Positions 18,343 to 25,899 of a DNA stretch of 64,000 nucleotides are shown in pieces. Under the pieces are notes generated by a model. The model saw only the letters and a list, made by a program, of their open reading frames with translations, did no database searches and was not told where the DNA came from. Within the stretch, counting starts at the first letter, position 1; every line of letters starts with the position of its first letter. Position numbers and translations under genes: made by a program. Origin of the DNA: Planctomycetaceae bacterium (lineage in GTDB: Bacteria > Planctomycetota > Planctomycetia > Planctomycetales > Planctomycetaceae); the NCBI GenBank assembly GCA_002724315.1, contig PBOJ01000124.1, forward strand, positions 124,001-188,000, written 5' to 3'.

Positions 18343-20119
18343 CACGTGCTTCGCCGTCGCCTTGTCGGAGCATGTGGGTGCGTCCTGGAAGCAGTCCACG
18401 GAAGTGCTCACTGCGGGGTTCGGTCTGCCCCGGCCAGTCGACCCGAACGTCGACAGCCTGGCTGTCGACAGCCGGAAGCAGGACACGCGGGTCGAACCGG
18501 GAAAAGTAGCCTGCGCCGCTCTTGATCCAACGGACGATCGTCCGACCCTGGTAACGGATGCTCAGCCTTGCTCCGATGGCGGATCGGCTCCCCTGACGGC
18601 CGGCGAGGTGGAGCCGCAGGAACGGCCGCGGAGGTGTCGTATTGCGCAAGAGCGAAGCCTCCGCATTCTGGTGCACGATGATCAAGTCGAGATCACCGTC
18701 GTTGTCGAGGTCTCCGATTGCTGCACCTCGTCCGACGTGAGTATCGCGGAAATACCCTCCCGCCGATGTGGAGTTGTTTTCGAACCGTTGGCCGTTCCGG
18801 TTGCGGAACAACTGGGCCGGCTGCCGGTACGGCGACTGGCCCGTGTGGTAAAAAACGTGCCCGTTGGCGACGAAGAGATCGAGCCAGCCGTCCTGATCGA
18901 AATCGGCACAGGCTGTCCCGAAACCGACCAGCGGACGCGAATGGCCTGCCAGGCCACTGGAAACGGTGGCCTGTGTGAAACTGGCCTCTTCGAGTTGGCG
19001 ATACAGCGCGTTGTCTTCCTGTTCGAAGTTGGTGACGAACAGATCCGGCCGTCCATCGGCATCAAAATCCCCGAGGTCGACGCCCATGCTGCCATCGTGG
19101 ACCCCGTACTCGTTGGTTGCCACACCGGCTGCGAGCCCAACTTCTTCCAGGGGCAGGCCGCTGGTGTTCAGGTACAGGTGATTGTCGCATTCGTCGTTTG
19201 CGACATAAAAGTCGACTCGGCCATCGCCGTCGATGTCCGTGGCGACAACGCCCAGGCCCTTACCGTCCGGACGCAGGCCGGCTCGGGCGGTGATGTCCTC
19301 GAATCGACCGTTTCCCAGATTGCGGAACAGGTGGTCACCGGCGGGGGCAAAGAGGCCGGGACTGCAGATATCTCGGACTCCCCTGGTCCCGCGGCAAATG
19401 CGGTCCATCTCGGGGGTCCAGTCCAGGTAACGCACCACGTACAGATCGTCCCAGCCGTCGCCATCGATATCGGCAAAGGCTGCCATCGTGTTCCAACCCG
19501 GGCAGTCCAGGCCAACTGGTTTGGTGACGTCCTGGAACGTTCCCTGCCCGGTGTTGCGGAACAGCCTGCAACCTCCATAGCAGCAGACGAGGAGATCCGT
19601 CCATCCGTCCCCGTCGTAGTCTGCAGCCGTACATCCGTGAGAATAGCCGGTCGGTTCATCGAGTCCGGCAGTCTTGGTGACCTCAAGGAAGTTCCAGTCG
19701 CCATCATTCCGGAAAAGTGCGTTCGGACGACCGGAGACCTGGACCGGATCAGTCGACGAGATCTCACCACCACCGGTGAAGAACAGGTCGAGGTCTCCAT
19801 CTCGGTCGAAATCGAGCAGCGCAACACCGCCGCCCAGGCTTTCCAGGATGTGGTATCTGCCCGATTCGCGACCATTCCGGTAAGAGAAATGGACTCCGCT
19901 GGAATCGGTCACGTCTTCAAACCAGTCGCCGGGTTGAGTGGCGGCTGAAGCGGATTTTGCGCCGGGCTGGCCTGAGTGGATGCTTTTGCTCGGTTTGATA
20001 CCGGTGGAAGATCCGGACCGCGGCTGGTTCGTCTGGCTGGTGTCGCATCCCGTGACGGCACAACTGATGATCAGCAGGCCAAGCAGTCGGCGAACAGTTG
20101 GGCTCACTGGAACTACCAC
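18332..20119 (-). CDS. CRTAC1-type lipoprotein with FG-GAP repeats and ASPIC/UnbV domain
   Basis: A 595-residue lipoprotein. The GTG at 20119 is preferred because AAGAGG lies 5 bp before it and outside the tRNA; the ATG at 20137 would put its ribosome-binding site inside tRNA-Pro. The leader ends in the lipobox VTGC (Cys25). Seven calcium-binding FG-GAP/VCBS motifs follow: DFDRDGDLDLFF, DYDGDGWTDLLV, DIDGDGWDDLYV, DIDGDGRVDFYV, DFDADGRPDLFV, DFDQDGWLDLFV, DLDNDGDLDLII. These form a beta-propeller. The last 120 residues are the ASPIC/UnbV domain (RSAIGARLSIRYQGRTIVR). It probably acts on the cell surface; the ligand is unknown. Confidence 0.88.
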   Translation of the reverse strand: MVVPVSPTVRRLLGLLIISCAVTGCDTSQTNQPRSGSSTGIKPSKSIHSGQPGAKSASAATQPGDWFEDVTDSSGVHFSYRNGRESGRYHILESLGGGVALLDFDRDGDLDLFFTGGGEISSTDPVQVSGRPNALFRNDGDWNFLEVTKTAGLDEPTGYSHGCTAADYDGDGWTDLLVCCYGGCRLFRNTGQGTFQDVTKPVGLDCPGWNTMAAFADIDGDGWDDLYVVRYLDWTPEMDRICRGTRGVRDICSPGLFAPAGDHLFRNLGNGRFEDITARAGLRPDGKGLGVVATDIDGDGRVDFYVANDECDNHLYLNTSGLPLEEVGLAAGVATNEYGVHDGSMGVDLGDFDADGRPDLFVTNFEQEDNALYRQLEEASFTQATVSSGLAGHSRPLVGFGTACADFDQDGWLDLFVANGHVFYHTGQSPYRQPAQLFRNRNGQRFENNSTSAGGYFRDTHVGRGAAIGDLDNDGDLDLIIVHQNAEASLLRNTTPPRPFLRLHLAGRQGSRSAIGARLSIRYQGRTIVRWIKSGAGYFSRFDPRVLLPAVDSQAVDVRVDWPGQTEPRSEHFRGLLPGRTHMLRQGDGEARDVQ

Positions 20120-20141
20120 GGTGGCCTCTTGTCCCATTGAG

Positions 20142-20215
20142 TCGGGACGACAGGATTTGAACCTGCGACCTCCGGCTCCCAAAGCCGGCGCTCTGCCAGG
20201 CTGAGCTACGTCCCG
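20142..20215 (-). tRNA. tRNA-Pro (UGG anticodon)
   Basis: A 74-nt cloverleaf on the minus strand. The acceptor stem CGGGACG/CGTCCCG closes at 20215 and 20143. The D-arm is in TAGCTCAG, the anticodon stem CCGGC/GCCGG frames the loop TTTGGGA with anticodon TGG, and the T-arm contains GGTTCAAAT. The CCA end is not clearly encoded. Discriminator base A is at 20142. Confidence 0.95.
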
Positions 20216-20227
20216 CGTGTGACTGCG

Positions 20228-20257
20228 AGTCTAGGGGGAGGAGACTCCGGTCGTCAA
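20228..20257 (-). promoter_or_regulatory. Promoter of tRNA-Pro and the CRTAC1/TPR genes
   Basis: Minus strand: TTGACG (20257-20252), 18-bp spacer, TAGACT (20233-20228). It lies 12 bp before the tRNA 5' end and 8 bp from a parS site. Confidence 0.6.
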
Positions 20258-20264
20258 CGCGGGC

Positions 20265-20280
20265 CGTTTCACGTGAAACG
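20265..20280. promoter_or_regulatory. parS-type site 1
   Basis: The 14-bp core GTTTCACGTGAAAC (20266-20279) is a perfect palindrome flanked by C and G; 14 of 16 bases match the bacterial parS consensus TGTTTCACGTGAAACA. It lies 114 bp before the parB start. Confidence 0.93.
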
Positions 20281-20331
20281 GCCCGCGAGGCCGAGTGGTT
20301 GTCCATGATGACCTTGGAAACCGAACCCGTC

Positions 20332-20361
20332 TTGTTGTGTTCGGGATGGGAGAACTAGAAT
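20332..20361 (+). promoter_or_regulatory. Candidate parB promoter
   Basis: TTGTTG (20332-20337), 18 bp, TAGAAT (20356-20361), located 33 bp before the parB ATG. Confidence 0.4.
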
Positions 20362-20393
20362 TCCCCCCCCAACCGACCCGCGGAGCACCGGCC

Positions 20394-21434
20394 ATGTCGA
20401 CGATTCCCAACGATCCTGCTTCTGATCATTCGGTGGAATCCCCCACGGAGGCTCCGGCCCGTCGAAGCCGGCTTGGTCGTGGCCTGGCCGGGCTTGTCGG
20501 CATGAGTCAGTTCGGACCGACCGAAGAGGAACTGGTGGCCGAACATGTTGCCGGCCTCCCATCGGCTGTCGAACCGGATGAGGATGGTCCGGCCGGCGAC
20601 GGGGAACTGTTGGAGATTTCGGTCGAGTCGCTGGTTCGTAATCCGTACCAGCCGCGGAAGGACTTCGACGCCGAAGCCATGCAGGAACTGGTCGACAGCA
20701 TCGCCCAGCACGGCGTGTTGAGCCCATTACTGGTCAGGCCCGATGGTGGCAACCGATACCAGCTGATCGCCGGCGAGCGACGTTGGAAGGCGGCTCGAGA
20801 GGCGGGCCTGGAATTCGTTCCCTGCCAGGTGCGGATCTACACCGATCAGCAGGTGTATGAGACGGCGATGGAAGAGAACCTGAAGCGGGAGGACCTTAAT
20901 CCGCTCGAACAGGCCCAGGCCTTCCGCCGCTACCTGGAGGAATTTGGTAGTACGATCGACCAACTGGCGAGCCGGTTGAGCATGAGTCGGTCGGCAGTAA
21001 GCAATCTGCTGCGTTTGCTGGACCTGTCGGAAACGGTTCAGCAGGAGTTGTGTTCCGGAAAGATCACTGCCGGTCATGCTCGGGCCCTGGTGACGCTGTC
21101 CGAAGCGGATCAGTTGCGGCTGTGCAAGCAGATTGTCGAAGGTGGTCTGACGGTCCGTGCGACCGAGGCAGCCGCAAAAGCGATCAGAGACGGCCAGCCG
21201 TCGGTGGATCCGGTCACTGATCCGAATGGGACGACCGGCGAAACAGATCCCACGGGTCGGCCACCGGCGTTGAGCAACCACCTGGTGGAGTGGCAGGATC
21301 ATCTGCGGCGAGAGTTTGGGACCCGGGTAGAGATCCGGCTCTCCGGCGCCCAGTCGGGGCAGATCGTGATTCCGTTTTCCGATGGCGACGAGTTTCAGAG
21401 GGTGTGGCGTGCGATGGAGCGTCGCGCAGCCTGA
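20394..21434 (+). CDS. parB: ParB chromosome-partitioning protein (CTP-dependent clamp)
   Basis: A 346-residue ParB. The start at 20394 (MSTIPNDP) follows CGGAG. The N-terminal LGRGLAGLVG (27-36) is the ParA-stimulating motif. The CTPase fold carries NPYQPRKDF, GERRWKAA (127-134) and ENLKREDLNP (161-170). The helix-turn-helix at about 187-208 (TIDQLASRLSMSRSAVSNLL) reads parS, and GKITAGHARAL follows. The C-terminal dimerisation domain ends at RRAA. ParB loads at parS, spreads as a sliding clamp and recruits SMC/ParA for segregation. Four parS-type sites lie within 3 kb. No parA is adjacent, unlike the usual parAB operon. Confidence 0.96.
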   Translation: MSTIPNDPASDHSVESPTEAPARRSRLGRGLAGLVGMSQFGPTEEELVAEHVAGLPSAVEPDEDGPAGDGELLEISVESLVRNPYQPRKDFDAEAMQELVDSIAQHGVLSPLLVRPDGGNRYQLIAGERRWKAAREAGLEFVPCQVRIYTDQQVYETAMEENLKREDLNPLEQAQAFRRYLEEFGSTIDQLASRLSMSRSAVSNLLRLLDLSETVQQELCSGKITAGHARALVTLSEADQLRLCKQIVEGGLTVRATEAAAKAIRDGQPSVDPVTDPNGTTGETDPTGRPPALSNHLVEWQDHLRREFGTRVEIRLSGAQSGQIVIPFSDGDEFQRVWRAMERRAA

Positions 21435-21436
21435 AA

Positions 21437-21452
21437 CGTTTCACGTGAAACG
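21437..21452. promoter_or_regulatory. parS-type site 2
   Basis: Core GTTTCACGTGAAAC (21438-21451), perfect palindrome, 2 bp after the parB stop codon; 14 of 16 consensus bases. Confidence 0.93.
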
Positions 21453-21476
21453 GAACCTCCGTTACTGGCCGGCAAA

Positions 21477-23255
21477 CTACTGCCGCCAGCGATAGAGCCG
21501 GAAGGCCATCGGCCGATCTCGGTGGTCGGGGGGCTGGTTCCGGAGAACCTGCAGGCCGGGGGTGGCCTCGAACGTGGTGACCGGCTCGTATTCGTGGAGG
21601 GCGTCGGGGTGGAAATGTCCATCACCGGCATGAGGGCCGATGATCAGGAAGACCGGAATGTCGGGAGGTTGTTCTCCAGAGTGAATCACCTGGAGGCCGC
21701 CGGCTGGTTGCATCAACAGGCGATCGGGCGAATGGTTGCTGAGCTGGAAGAACAACGCCGGTTCACCCCAGATCCGGATCACGGCGTTACCCGAGGGGAC
21801 CCGGTTCGAAACGGCCTCGATCACCTGGTCGGCCAATCCGGAGATCGCGGTCCTTGGTGCGATGGCGGGAATGCCTCGAGTGAGGAACCGGGTGGGGATG
21901 GCCAGCAGAAGCAGGACCAGGCCGGTGGCGGCTGCCACCGGCAGAATCCGGTCATTGGGCGATGCCGCGTCCGGCGACTGTTCCGACGGCGAACCGAAGG
22001 TGGTCCAGCAGGCAAACCGGTGACCGACCAGCAGCCAGCCGGCGACCAGCCACGGTAGCACCAGGCGAGGATAGGGATAGTAGAGCGGAGTGGTGAGCGT
22101 CATGGCGATCCACCACGCCGCGAGCATGGTCCAGGCCAGCCCCTGATCGGGGGTGACACGATCGTTGTGCCGCAGCTTGGCCAGCCCGTCACGGAGAGCC
22201 AACCCGGCAGCGACCAGGACCAGGGCGGAAAACGAGCCGATCGCCACGAGCCCGCCAGCGGCCACTGCCGGCAGTAACCTGCGACGGACAGCGTTCCACG
22301 TGAAACGCCTGGGCAAGCCATTGGCGAACCAGCAGGCCACCAGCACTCCGACGAATGTCAGTGGGCTCTCGAAAGCCGCCATGTGTTCAACCTGAGATGT
22401 GGCCGATGAAAGCCACCCGGTAAGGCCGACGATGTACCGGGCATGGTTTGCGGTCACTGCGGAATAGCCGCCCGTGTCTTCGAGTGAAACGAACAGGGGG
22501 GCGATTGAGATGGCGGTGACTGCGACGACGGCTCCCATGCGTTTCAGCCAATTTCCCCATGGGGGGCGGGTTTGGCGGAGGAGCAGCGGCATGGCGATGA
22601 CACCCGAGAGGCCGATCGCCAGTGGCAACCAGCCGGTGTACTTGGTCCACCATCCCAGTGCGGTTGTCAGGCCGGCGGCCAGTAGCACCGCGGGATGGCC
22701 CGAGATCAGGCCGCGACCGATCAGCCACAGCGACAGGACCAGGCACGTGATCCAGGGGACATCGGTCAGGGCGATGCGACTATAAAGGACATGGACGTCA
22801 CTGAAGGCAGCCAGTAGCACGGCGGCGCGGCCGGCCGGCTCTCCCAGCCAGTCACGAGCCAGCAGGCCCAGCAGAGGAATCAGTGCGATTCCGGCCAGCA
22901 ATGAAGGGACGATGCTGCTGAAGTCCGAGGCACCCAGCCAGAGGTGCGCTTCCTCGATCACCTGCGGCAACCCCGGGGGAGCGTAGAGATGGCGATCCGG
23001 GTAGCTGGAATCGTTGTCGGGGCACCAGAGGTTCGAGGCGTACACGCCCTCGTCAAAGTGCTCGATGGCAATCCCTGAGGGCATCGACAGCCTCAACGCT
23101 GCCGCCACCAGGGTGGTGGTGGCCAGGAAGATCCACCAGGATCTCGAGGGACTGCTCCCGTTGGACTGGTCGGGTGGACCGGCCAGCGACGGGGAGGCGA
23201 GAGCGTCGGGGGAGGTGTTCAATCCGGAAGGACCCGTCGGCACGAAAGATGGCAT
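21477..23255 (-). CDS. GT39/ArnT-like integral membrane glycosyltransferase
   Basis: A 592-residue polytopic membrane protein of the GT-C superfamily (dolichyl-phosphate-mannose mannosyltransferase / ArnT type), which moves a sugar from a polyprenyl-phosphate donor to an outer acceptor. The first loop has IEHFDEGVYASN, containing the catalytic-type Asp-Glu, and SRIALTDVPWI has the second conserved acidic site. Many hydrophobic helices follow (VLSLWLIGRGL, WLPLAIGLSGVIAMPLLL, AATGLVLLLLAIP). A soluble C-terminal tail from about residue 480 is typical. An ATG start at 23255 is used; a GTG at 23267 lies inside a parS palindrome and would add four residues. The parS-type site 22292-22307 lies within the coding sequence. 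Acceptor unknown. Confidence 0.8.
   Translation of the reverse strand: MPSFVPTGPSGLNTSPDALASPSLAGPPDQSNGSSPSRSWWIFLATTTLVAAALRLSMPSGIAIEHFDEGVYASNLWCPDNDSSYPDRHLYAPPGLPQVIEEAHLWLGASDFSSIVPSLLAGIALIPLLGLLARDWLGEPAGRAAVLLAAFSDVHVLYSRIALTDVPWITCLVLSLWLIGRGLISGHPAVLLAAGLTTALGWWTKYTGWLPLAIGLSGVIAMPLLLRQTRPPWGNWLKRMGAVVAVTAISIAPLFVSLEDTGGYSAVTANHARYIVGLTGWLSSATSQVEHMAAFESPLTFVGVLVACWFANGLPRRFTWNAVRRRLLPAVAAGGLVAIGSFSALVLVAAGLALRDGLAKLRHNDRVTPDQGLAWTMLAAWWIAMTLTTPLYYPYPRLVLPWLVAGWLLVGHRFACWTTFGSPSEQSPDAASPNDRILPVAAATGLVLLLLAIPTRFLTRGIPAIAPRTAISGLADQVIEAVSNRVPSGNAVIRIWGEPALFFQLSNHSPDRLLMQPAGGLQVIHSGEQPPDIPVFLIIGPHAGDGHFHPDALHEYEPVTTFEATPGLQVLRNQPPDHRDRPMAFRLYRWRQ
22292..22307. promoter_or_regulatory. 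Degenerate parS-type site inside the glycosyltransferase gene
   Basis: CGTTCCACGTGAAACG: one further mismatch (TTCCAC for TTTCAC) than the perfect-core sites; 13 of 16 consensus bases. Confidence 0.6.
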
Positions 23256-23259
23256 CTGG

Positions 23260-23275
23260 TGTTTCACGTGAAACG
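23260..23275. promoter_or_regulatory. parS-type site 3
   Basis: TGTTTCACGTGAAACG matches 15 of 16 consensus bases, the best of the set. It lies in the gap between the divergent glycosyltransferase and TPR genes. Confidence 0.94.
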
Positions 23276-23362
23276 TTCAGACGGCATCATAGCGTTCCGG
23301 GGCCTGCTGGCAGAGGGGTGGCCACGGTGGTAGGCGGAAACGGTGAGAAGAACGAGGCACAG

Positions 23363-23731
23363 ATGTCCGAGACGATCGAGAGATACGACCGCGCGATGGC
23401 CCACAAGGATGCAGGAGATCTTGAGGCGGCGGTTGCCGAACTGGAGCAGATCCTTGTCGACGACTCCGATCACGTGCTGTCGCATTCGGCGTTGGCGGTG
23501 TACCTGGAGAAGTTGGGGCGGAGCGACGATGCGGTCGCACACGCGGAACGGGTCACCGAGCTCGATCCCGAGGACGCCTTTGCCTGGACGCAGCTTGCGG
23601 TGATCTGCCAGAGATGTGGACGAACGGAGCAGGGGGGCCAGGCGATGGCCCATGCCAGGCAACTGGCCGGAGGCGGTCCCGGGCCAGGGGCTTCTCAGCC
23701 CCCGTCTGGTGGTGCCTCGTTCGAGGTCTGA
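23363..23731 (+). CDS. Small tetratricopeptide-repeat protein
   Basis: A 122-residue soluble protein starting at the ATG at 23363 (MSETIERYDRAM), with GAGG five bases before it. Three TPR units span residues 5-100: YDRAMAHKDAGDLEAAVAEL, HVLSHSALAVYLEKLGRSDD and FAWTQLAVICQRCGRTEQGG. The C-terminal 25 residues are Gly/Pro-rich. It is a presumed protein-interaction module. It ends overlapping the convergent lipoprotein gene by 37 bp, and its upstream gap contains a parS site. Confidence 0.82.
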   Translation: MSETIERYDRAMAHKDAGDLEAAVAELEQILVDDSDHVLSHSALAVYLEKLGRSDDAVAHAERVTELDPEDAFAWTQLAVICQRCGRTEQGGQAMAHARQLAGGGPGPGASQPPSGGASFEV

Positions 23732-24369
23732 GCCGGCTGCTCACCGTTACTGGCCGGCGGGCGGACGTGGATCAAAGCGTCCGCGTCGAATCGCCGGCCG
23801 TCGGTGGTGTCGAAACGGGCGTGCAGCAGCAGGCGGTCCCGAGTCGGAGGTGTCTGCCACGGAAGCCGGAAGAGGAATCCTCGCGAGAGCATGCTGCTCA
23901 GCCACCGCTGTCGGCACTCGTCCGGAGCGAATTTCCATGAACCCAGTGGGTCGGAACCCTCGGGGGCCGCTGGATCGGAGAGCCGAAGTTCCAGGGTTCC
24001 GGGCAGCTTGACCGGTTCGTTGTCAGCGTCACGAGGCTGGATCAGCACCACGAGTTGATCGTCTCCGGGGCTGTCGTCGGTGTTCTGCCCGCCGGTCATC
24101 CAGGTGTTGATTGCCAGCTGATTGATCCGGGCCAGCAGGTCGGCCTGTTCGGGGTGCACCACCGGAGTCTTTCCGGCCAGCAACTTGTCACGTTGCAGTC
24201 GCAGCGCGTCCCGCTCGGTACGGGCCGAATCGAGCGCTTCGGCCTGAGCGGTGAGCCGGTCTTGCTGATCCCGCAGCTCGGCCTCCAGGCGTTCGACCTG
24301 GGCCGGAGTGGTGCAACCGGAAGCCAGGGCCGCCAGTGACAGCAGAAGTCGTGTCGGTGTCCCGTCCAT
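23695..24369 (-). CDS. Lipoprotein with N-terminal coiled coil, unknown function
   Basis: A 224-residue protein with a signal peptide ending in the lipobox ASGC (Cys19). A coiled coil runs from about 23 to 65 (VERLEAELRDQQDRLTAQAE). The rest looks like a beta-sandwich: LVVLIQPRDADNEPVKLPG, ELRLSDPAAPEG and RDRLLLHARFDTTDGRRF. No catalytic motif is visible. It begins 30 bp downstream of clpP and is probably the last gene of the tig-clpP-clpP transcript. The architecture suggests an envelope-attached structural or binding protein. Confidence 0.75.
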   Translation of the reverse strand: MDGTPTRLLLSLAALASGCTTPAQVERLEAELRDQQDRLTAQAEALDSARTERDALRLQRDKLLAGKTPVVHPEQADLLARINQLAINTWMTGGQNTDDSPGDDQLVVLIQPRDADNEPVKLPGTLELRLSDPAAPEGSDPLGSWKFAPDECRQRWLSSMLSRGFLFRLPWQTPPTRDRLLLHARFDTTDGRRFDADALIHVRPPASNGEQPAQTSNEAPPDGG

Positions 24370-24399
24370 GGGATGCTCCGACCGTCGGAGGAGAGGGTC

Positions 24400-25020
24400 T
24401 CAGTCGTCGTCGGTTGACGGGGCAACACCCTCGTGAGCGAGATGCTCCAGGACGTTGTCGATCAGCCCGTAGGACTGGGCTTCCTCGGCGGTCATGAAAT
24501 TGTCGCGGTCGGTGTCCTGCTCGATTTGCTCGAGTGTCTGGCCGGTGTGAGCCAGCAGGATCTCGTTCATTCGCTGCTTGACCTTCAGCACCTCACGGGC
24601 GTGGATCTCCAGGTCGGTGGCCGTCCCCTCCATGCCCGCCAGTGGCTGGTGGATCATGATCCGGCTGTTGGGCAACGCGTTCCGCTTTCCGGCCGTGCCG
24701 GCTGCCAGCAGGATTGCGCCCATGCTCGAGGCCTGGCCGATGCAGTAGGTCGACACGTCGCAGCCGATGTACTGCATCGTGTCGTAGATGGCCATTCCGG
24801 ACGTGATCGAGCCACCCGGCGAGTTGATGTACATATGGATGTCCGACTCGCCATCGTCGAACTGCAGAAACAACAACTGGGCCACGATACTGTTGGAGAC
24901 CGTGTCATTGATGCCACTGCCAAGGATGATGATGCGGTCCTTCAGCAGTCGGCTATAGATGTCCATGGCCCGCTCTTCACGGCCATGTCGTTCGATGACG
25001 TAAGGGATCGGAATGGTCAT
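24400..25020 (-). CDS. clpP: ATP-dependent Clp protease proteolytic subunit, first paralogue
   Basis: A 206-residue ClpP with canonical start [21 protein letters not shown] and length. The catalytic triad is Ser99 (GQASSMGA), His124 (IMIHQPLAG) and Asp173 (DTDRDNFM). It assembles as a tetradecamer and degrades substrates fed by ClpA/ClpX-type unfoldases, none of which is in this window. The second clpP paralogue lies 69 bp upstream and tig upstream of that. All key residues are present, so this is the standard housekeeping type. Confidence 0.97.
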   Translation of the reverse strand: MTIPIPYVIERHGREERAMDIYSRLLKDRIIILGSGINDTVSNSIVAQLLFLQFDDGESDIHMYINSPGGSITSGMAIYDTMQYIGCDVSTYCIGQASSMGAILLAAGTAGKRNALPNSRIMIHQPLAGMEGTATDLEIHAREVLKVKQRMNEILLAHTGQTLEQIEQDTDRDNFMTAEEAQSYGLIDNVLEHLAHEGVAPSTDDD

Positions 25021-25089
25021 GGCGGAATCTGAGGGGACAGGGTGTTTGTTAAAACAGGGGGTCTGGGTCGAGTGTGAGGATTGTCGAGG

Positions 25090-25788
25090 TCAGTCGCCGG
25101 ATTCGTCGGCTGGTTTGTCCGAGTCGTCGTCGGCGTCCTTGTCTTCCTTGGCGAGCACCTCGTCGACCAGCCCGTATTCCTTGGCCTCTTCAGCACTCAT
25201 GTAGAAATCTCGATCGGTATCTTTGGCGATCCGATCAAGTGGCTGCCCGGTGTGTTGCGCGAGGACTTCGTTGAGTTGTTCGCGTGTATTGAGGATTTCT
25301 TGAGCCTGGATCTCGATGTCACTGACCTGCCCACCGACTTCACCGAAGGGCTGGTGGATCATCATCTTGGCGTGGGGCAGGGCGTGCCGTTTGCCTTTGC
25401 TGCCCCCGGCGACCAGGATCGCTCCGCCACTTGCGGCCAGGCCGACGCAGTACGTGGCGACACTGCAGTCGATGTACTGCATGGTGTCGTAGATGGCCAT
25501 GGTGGCGGTGACGGATCCACCGGGCGAGTTGACGTACAGGTGAATGTCCTGGTGCCTGTTCTCGCTCTGCAGGTACAGCAGTTTCATCACGATCAGGTTG
25601 GCACTGCCGTCGTGTATGACGCCGTCAAGGAAGATGATCCTGTTCTCCAGGAGCAGATCCCCGATGGTCATCTGCCTTTGCCGGGTGTAGTCGGGACCCT
25701 GGTTGTACCCGGCGCCCGCCGCCTGAAGACTGTGATCGAATGCCGAGTTCCGCAAAGACACCCCGGGATCCTCCCGTGTCAGTTCCAC
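25090..25788 (-). CDS. clpP: Clp protease proteolytic subunit, divergent paralogue
   Basis: A 232-residue ClpP homologue. Triad residues are retained: Ser120 in GLAASGGAI, His145 in MMIHQPFGE and Asp194 in DTDRDFYM. The usual ASMGA is ASGGA, the residue after the nucleophile changing from Met to Gly. The N-terminus is about 40 residues longer and unlike the standard IPYVIE form, with [16 protein letters not shown] before the core; the C-terminus is acidic ([17 protein letters not shown]). The start is uncertain: GTG at 25788 is used, TTG at 25791 is possible and ATG at 25671 cannot be ruled out. It may form mixed rings with the neighbour ClpP, as in ClpP1P2 systems. Confidence 0.92.
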   Translation of the reverse strand: MELTREDPGVSLRNSAFDHSLQAAGAGYNQGPDYTRQRQMTIGDLLLENRIIFLDGVIHDGSANLIVMKLLYLQSENRHQDIHLYVNSPGGSVTATMAIYDTMQYIDCSVATYCVGLAASGGAILVAGGSKGKRHALPHAKMMIHQPFGEVGGQVSDIEIQAQEILNTREQLNEVLAQHTGQPLDRIAKDTDRDFYMSAEEAKEYGLVDEVLAKEDKDADDDSDKPADESGD

Positions 25789-25899
25789 CAAAAGAGAAAC
25801 ACTGCGGAAATCGAGGTCTCGACCTCCGCATCTCGCGTTGGATATGCCATGTCGACCGAACAGGTCAAGGTCCGATGTTCGACTCCCTGCCCCACCGAT

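Noticed and set aside
18182-19948. 588-codon plus-strand frame opposite the CRTAC1 lipoprotein
   Set aside because: It lies antisense to seven clear FG-GAP repeats; its apparent periodicity comes from those repeats.
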